Below, one piece after another: positions 6,460-7,464 of a stretch of 7,464 bases of DNA. Position 1 is the first letter of the stretch, and the number at the start of each line of letters is the position of its first letter. A program made the translations under genes and the position numbers. Where the stretch lies: positions 1 to 7,464 of the forward strand of contig CAMHPM010000068.1 of the NCBI GenBank assembly GCA_946187025.1, written 5' to 3'. The notes below the pieces were generated by a model. The model worked only from the letters and a program-made list of their open reading frames with translations. It did no database searches and was not told the DNA's origin. The stretch comes from an uncultured Prevotellaceae bacterium (GTDB lineage: Bacteria; Bacteroidota; Bacteroidia; Bacteroidales; Bacteroidaceae).

Positions 6460-7464
6460 CTAATTTTTATTGCCTTCGTCGCCGTTTTTGTTGAGTTCGG
6501 GATATGAAATACGTGTGTGATACATGGTTTTCAGACGCTCTTTCATCACTTCTTTTGCGTCGGCAATATCTTTGAACGTAATTGGACACTCCTTGAAGAA
6601 GCCGTCATCCACCTGTGAATCCACCAGGCGGTCCACCATGTTTCCTATGTTCTCCTCCGTATATTCGTTCAGGCTGCGCGATGCAGCTTCCACCGTGTCG
6701 GCCATCATGAGTATGGCCTCTTCCTTGGTGCGAGGGTTTGGTCCCGGGTATCTGAACAGGGATTCATCGACTTCTTCGTCGGGATGCTCGTTCTTGTATG
6801 TCACGAGGAAATACTTGGTTGTGCCCGTACCGTGGTGAGTACGTATGAAACCTTTTATCTGTTCCGGCAGGTTATATTTCTCGGCCAGCGATATGCCACG
6901 AGCCACATGAGCGATAATCACTTCGGCACTCTTCACCGCACTGAGGTGTTTGTGCGGATTGCCTCCGGCCTGGTTCTCGGTGAAGAACACCGGACGCTCA
7001 ATCTTGCCTATATCGTGGTATAAGGCCCCTGTCCTCACCAGTTGCGACTTACCTCCAATCTTCTTTGCCACCTCGGTTGCGAGGTTGGCTACCTGCATCG
7101 AATGCTGGAACGTGCCCGGGGCTTCTTCCGACATCTTTTGCAGCAACGGGTGGTTTATGTTTGAAAGTTCGACGAGGGTCACATCGCTCACAAACCCGAA
7201 CAACTTCTCCATCACCCAGAACAACGGGTAGATGAAGAGCAGGAGGAGACCGTTGATGCAGAAGAAGATGAATACCCGGCGTTCCAGATCGGCCACTTCG
7301 GCTCCGATGCTGAACTCATGACAAATGTAGAACGCACAATATGTGATTGTGGCCACAATCGACGTATGGATTATCTGCGACCGCTGTGTCAGTTCCCTCA
7401 GGTTGAGCACCACCACAAGTCCTGCCACCATGTTGAACAGCACAAACTCGTACGGACTGTTGAG
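6460..7464 (-). CDS. PgpH-type 7TM-HD phosphodiesterase, likely cyclic di-AMP hydrolase (C-terminal part)
   Basis: The reading frame is open to the window edge, so the N-terminus is missing; 334 residues are visible, starting LNSPYEF. Three membrane helices are seen at about visible residues 8-22, 34-51 and 64-86, presumably the last of the seven in this family. An HD domain follows, with the metal-binding set in order: His121 (in TFQHSMQVA), His150-Asp151 (in ALYHDIGK), His186 (in IIAHV), His210-His211 (in RTHHGTG) and Asp256 (in MMADT). This arrangement matches PgpH enzymes that hydrolyse cyclic di-AMP to pApA on the cytoplasmic side of the membrane. The extracellular 7TMR-HDED sensor part expected at the N-terminus would lie outside the window. 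The C-terminus is charged (NKNGDEGNKN). The gene stands on the same strand 42 bases ahead of porP. The family assignment is strong; the exact substrate is inferred from relatives. Confidence 0.9.
   Translation of the reverse strand, partial: LNSPYEFVLFNMVAGLVVVLNLRELTQRSQIIHTSIVATITYCAFYICHEFSIGAEVADLERRVFIFFCINGLLLLFIYPLFWVMEKLFGFVSDVTLVELSNINHPLLQKMSEEAPGTFQHSMQVANLATEVAKKIGGKSQLVRTGALYHDIGKIERPVFFTENQAGGNPHKHLSAVKSAEVIIAHVARGISLAEKYNLPEQIKGFIRTHHGTGTTKYFLVTYKNEHPDEEVDESLFRYPGPNPRTKEEAILMMADTVEAASRSLNEYTEENIGNMVDRLVDSQVDDGFFKECPITFKDIADAKEVMKERLKTMYHTRISYPELNKNGDEGNKN

Overview
The window is a compact run of genes, all on the minus strand, from a member of Bacteroidetes, probably order Bacteroidales (Prevotella/Bacteroides-like). 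The evidence is the gene content: a complete porP-porK-porL-porM-porN cluster, which encodes the core of the type IX secretion system (T9SS, Por secretion system) found only in this phylum. Weak or absent Shine-Dalgarno sequences and A-rich leaders fit the same group. Nothing in the window identifies the genus.

In transcription order (right to left) the window holds: the C-terminal 334 residues of a PgpH-type 7TM-HD phosphodiesterase (7464-6460, cut by the window edge); porP/sprF outer-membrane protein (6417-5476); porK/gldK lipoprotein (5361-3934); porL/gldL inner-membrane motor stator (3860-3060); porM/gldM motor rotor/shaft (3051-1483); porN/gldN periplasmic ring protein (1453-266); a stem-loop with a T-run resembling an intrinsic terminator (254-196); and the start of a small zinc-ribbon protein (184 to the window edge). 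Gaps between genes are 8 to 114 bases and no stretch over 300 bases lacks a gene.

How they work together, from knowledge of the family: PorL and PorM form a proton-motive-force-driven rotary motor in the inner membrane. The periplasmic part of PorM contacts the PorK/PorN ring beneath the outer membrane. PorP is a beta-barrel partner of the secretion apparatus. The HD protein upstream probably hydrolyses cyclic di-AMP; a shared transcript with the T9SS genes is possible from the spacing but unproven.

I did not find an undescribed system. The core is a well-known machine. The points worth a second look are local: low-complexity or repeat-built linkers in PorL and PorN, matched leader sequences in front of porK and porN, a heptanucleotide repeat between porP and porK, the c-di-AMP phosphodiesterase neighbour, and a terminator-like hairpin almost touching the start codon of the zinc-ribbon gene.
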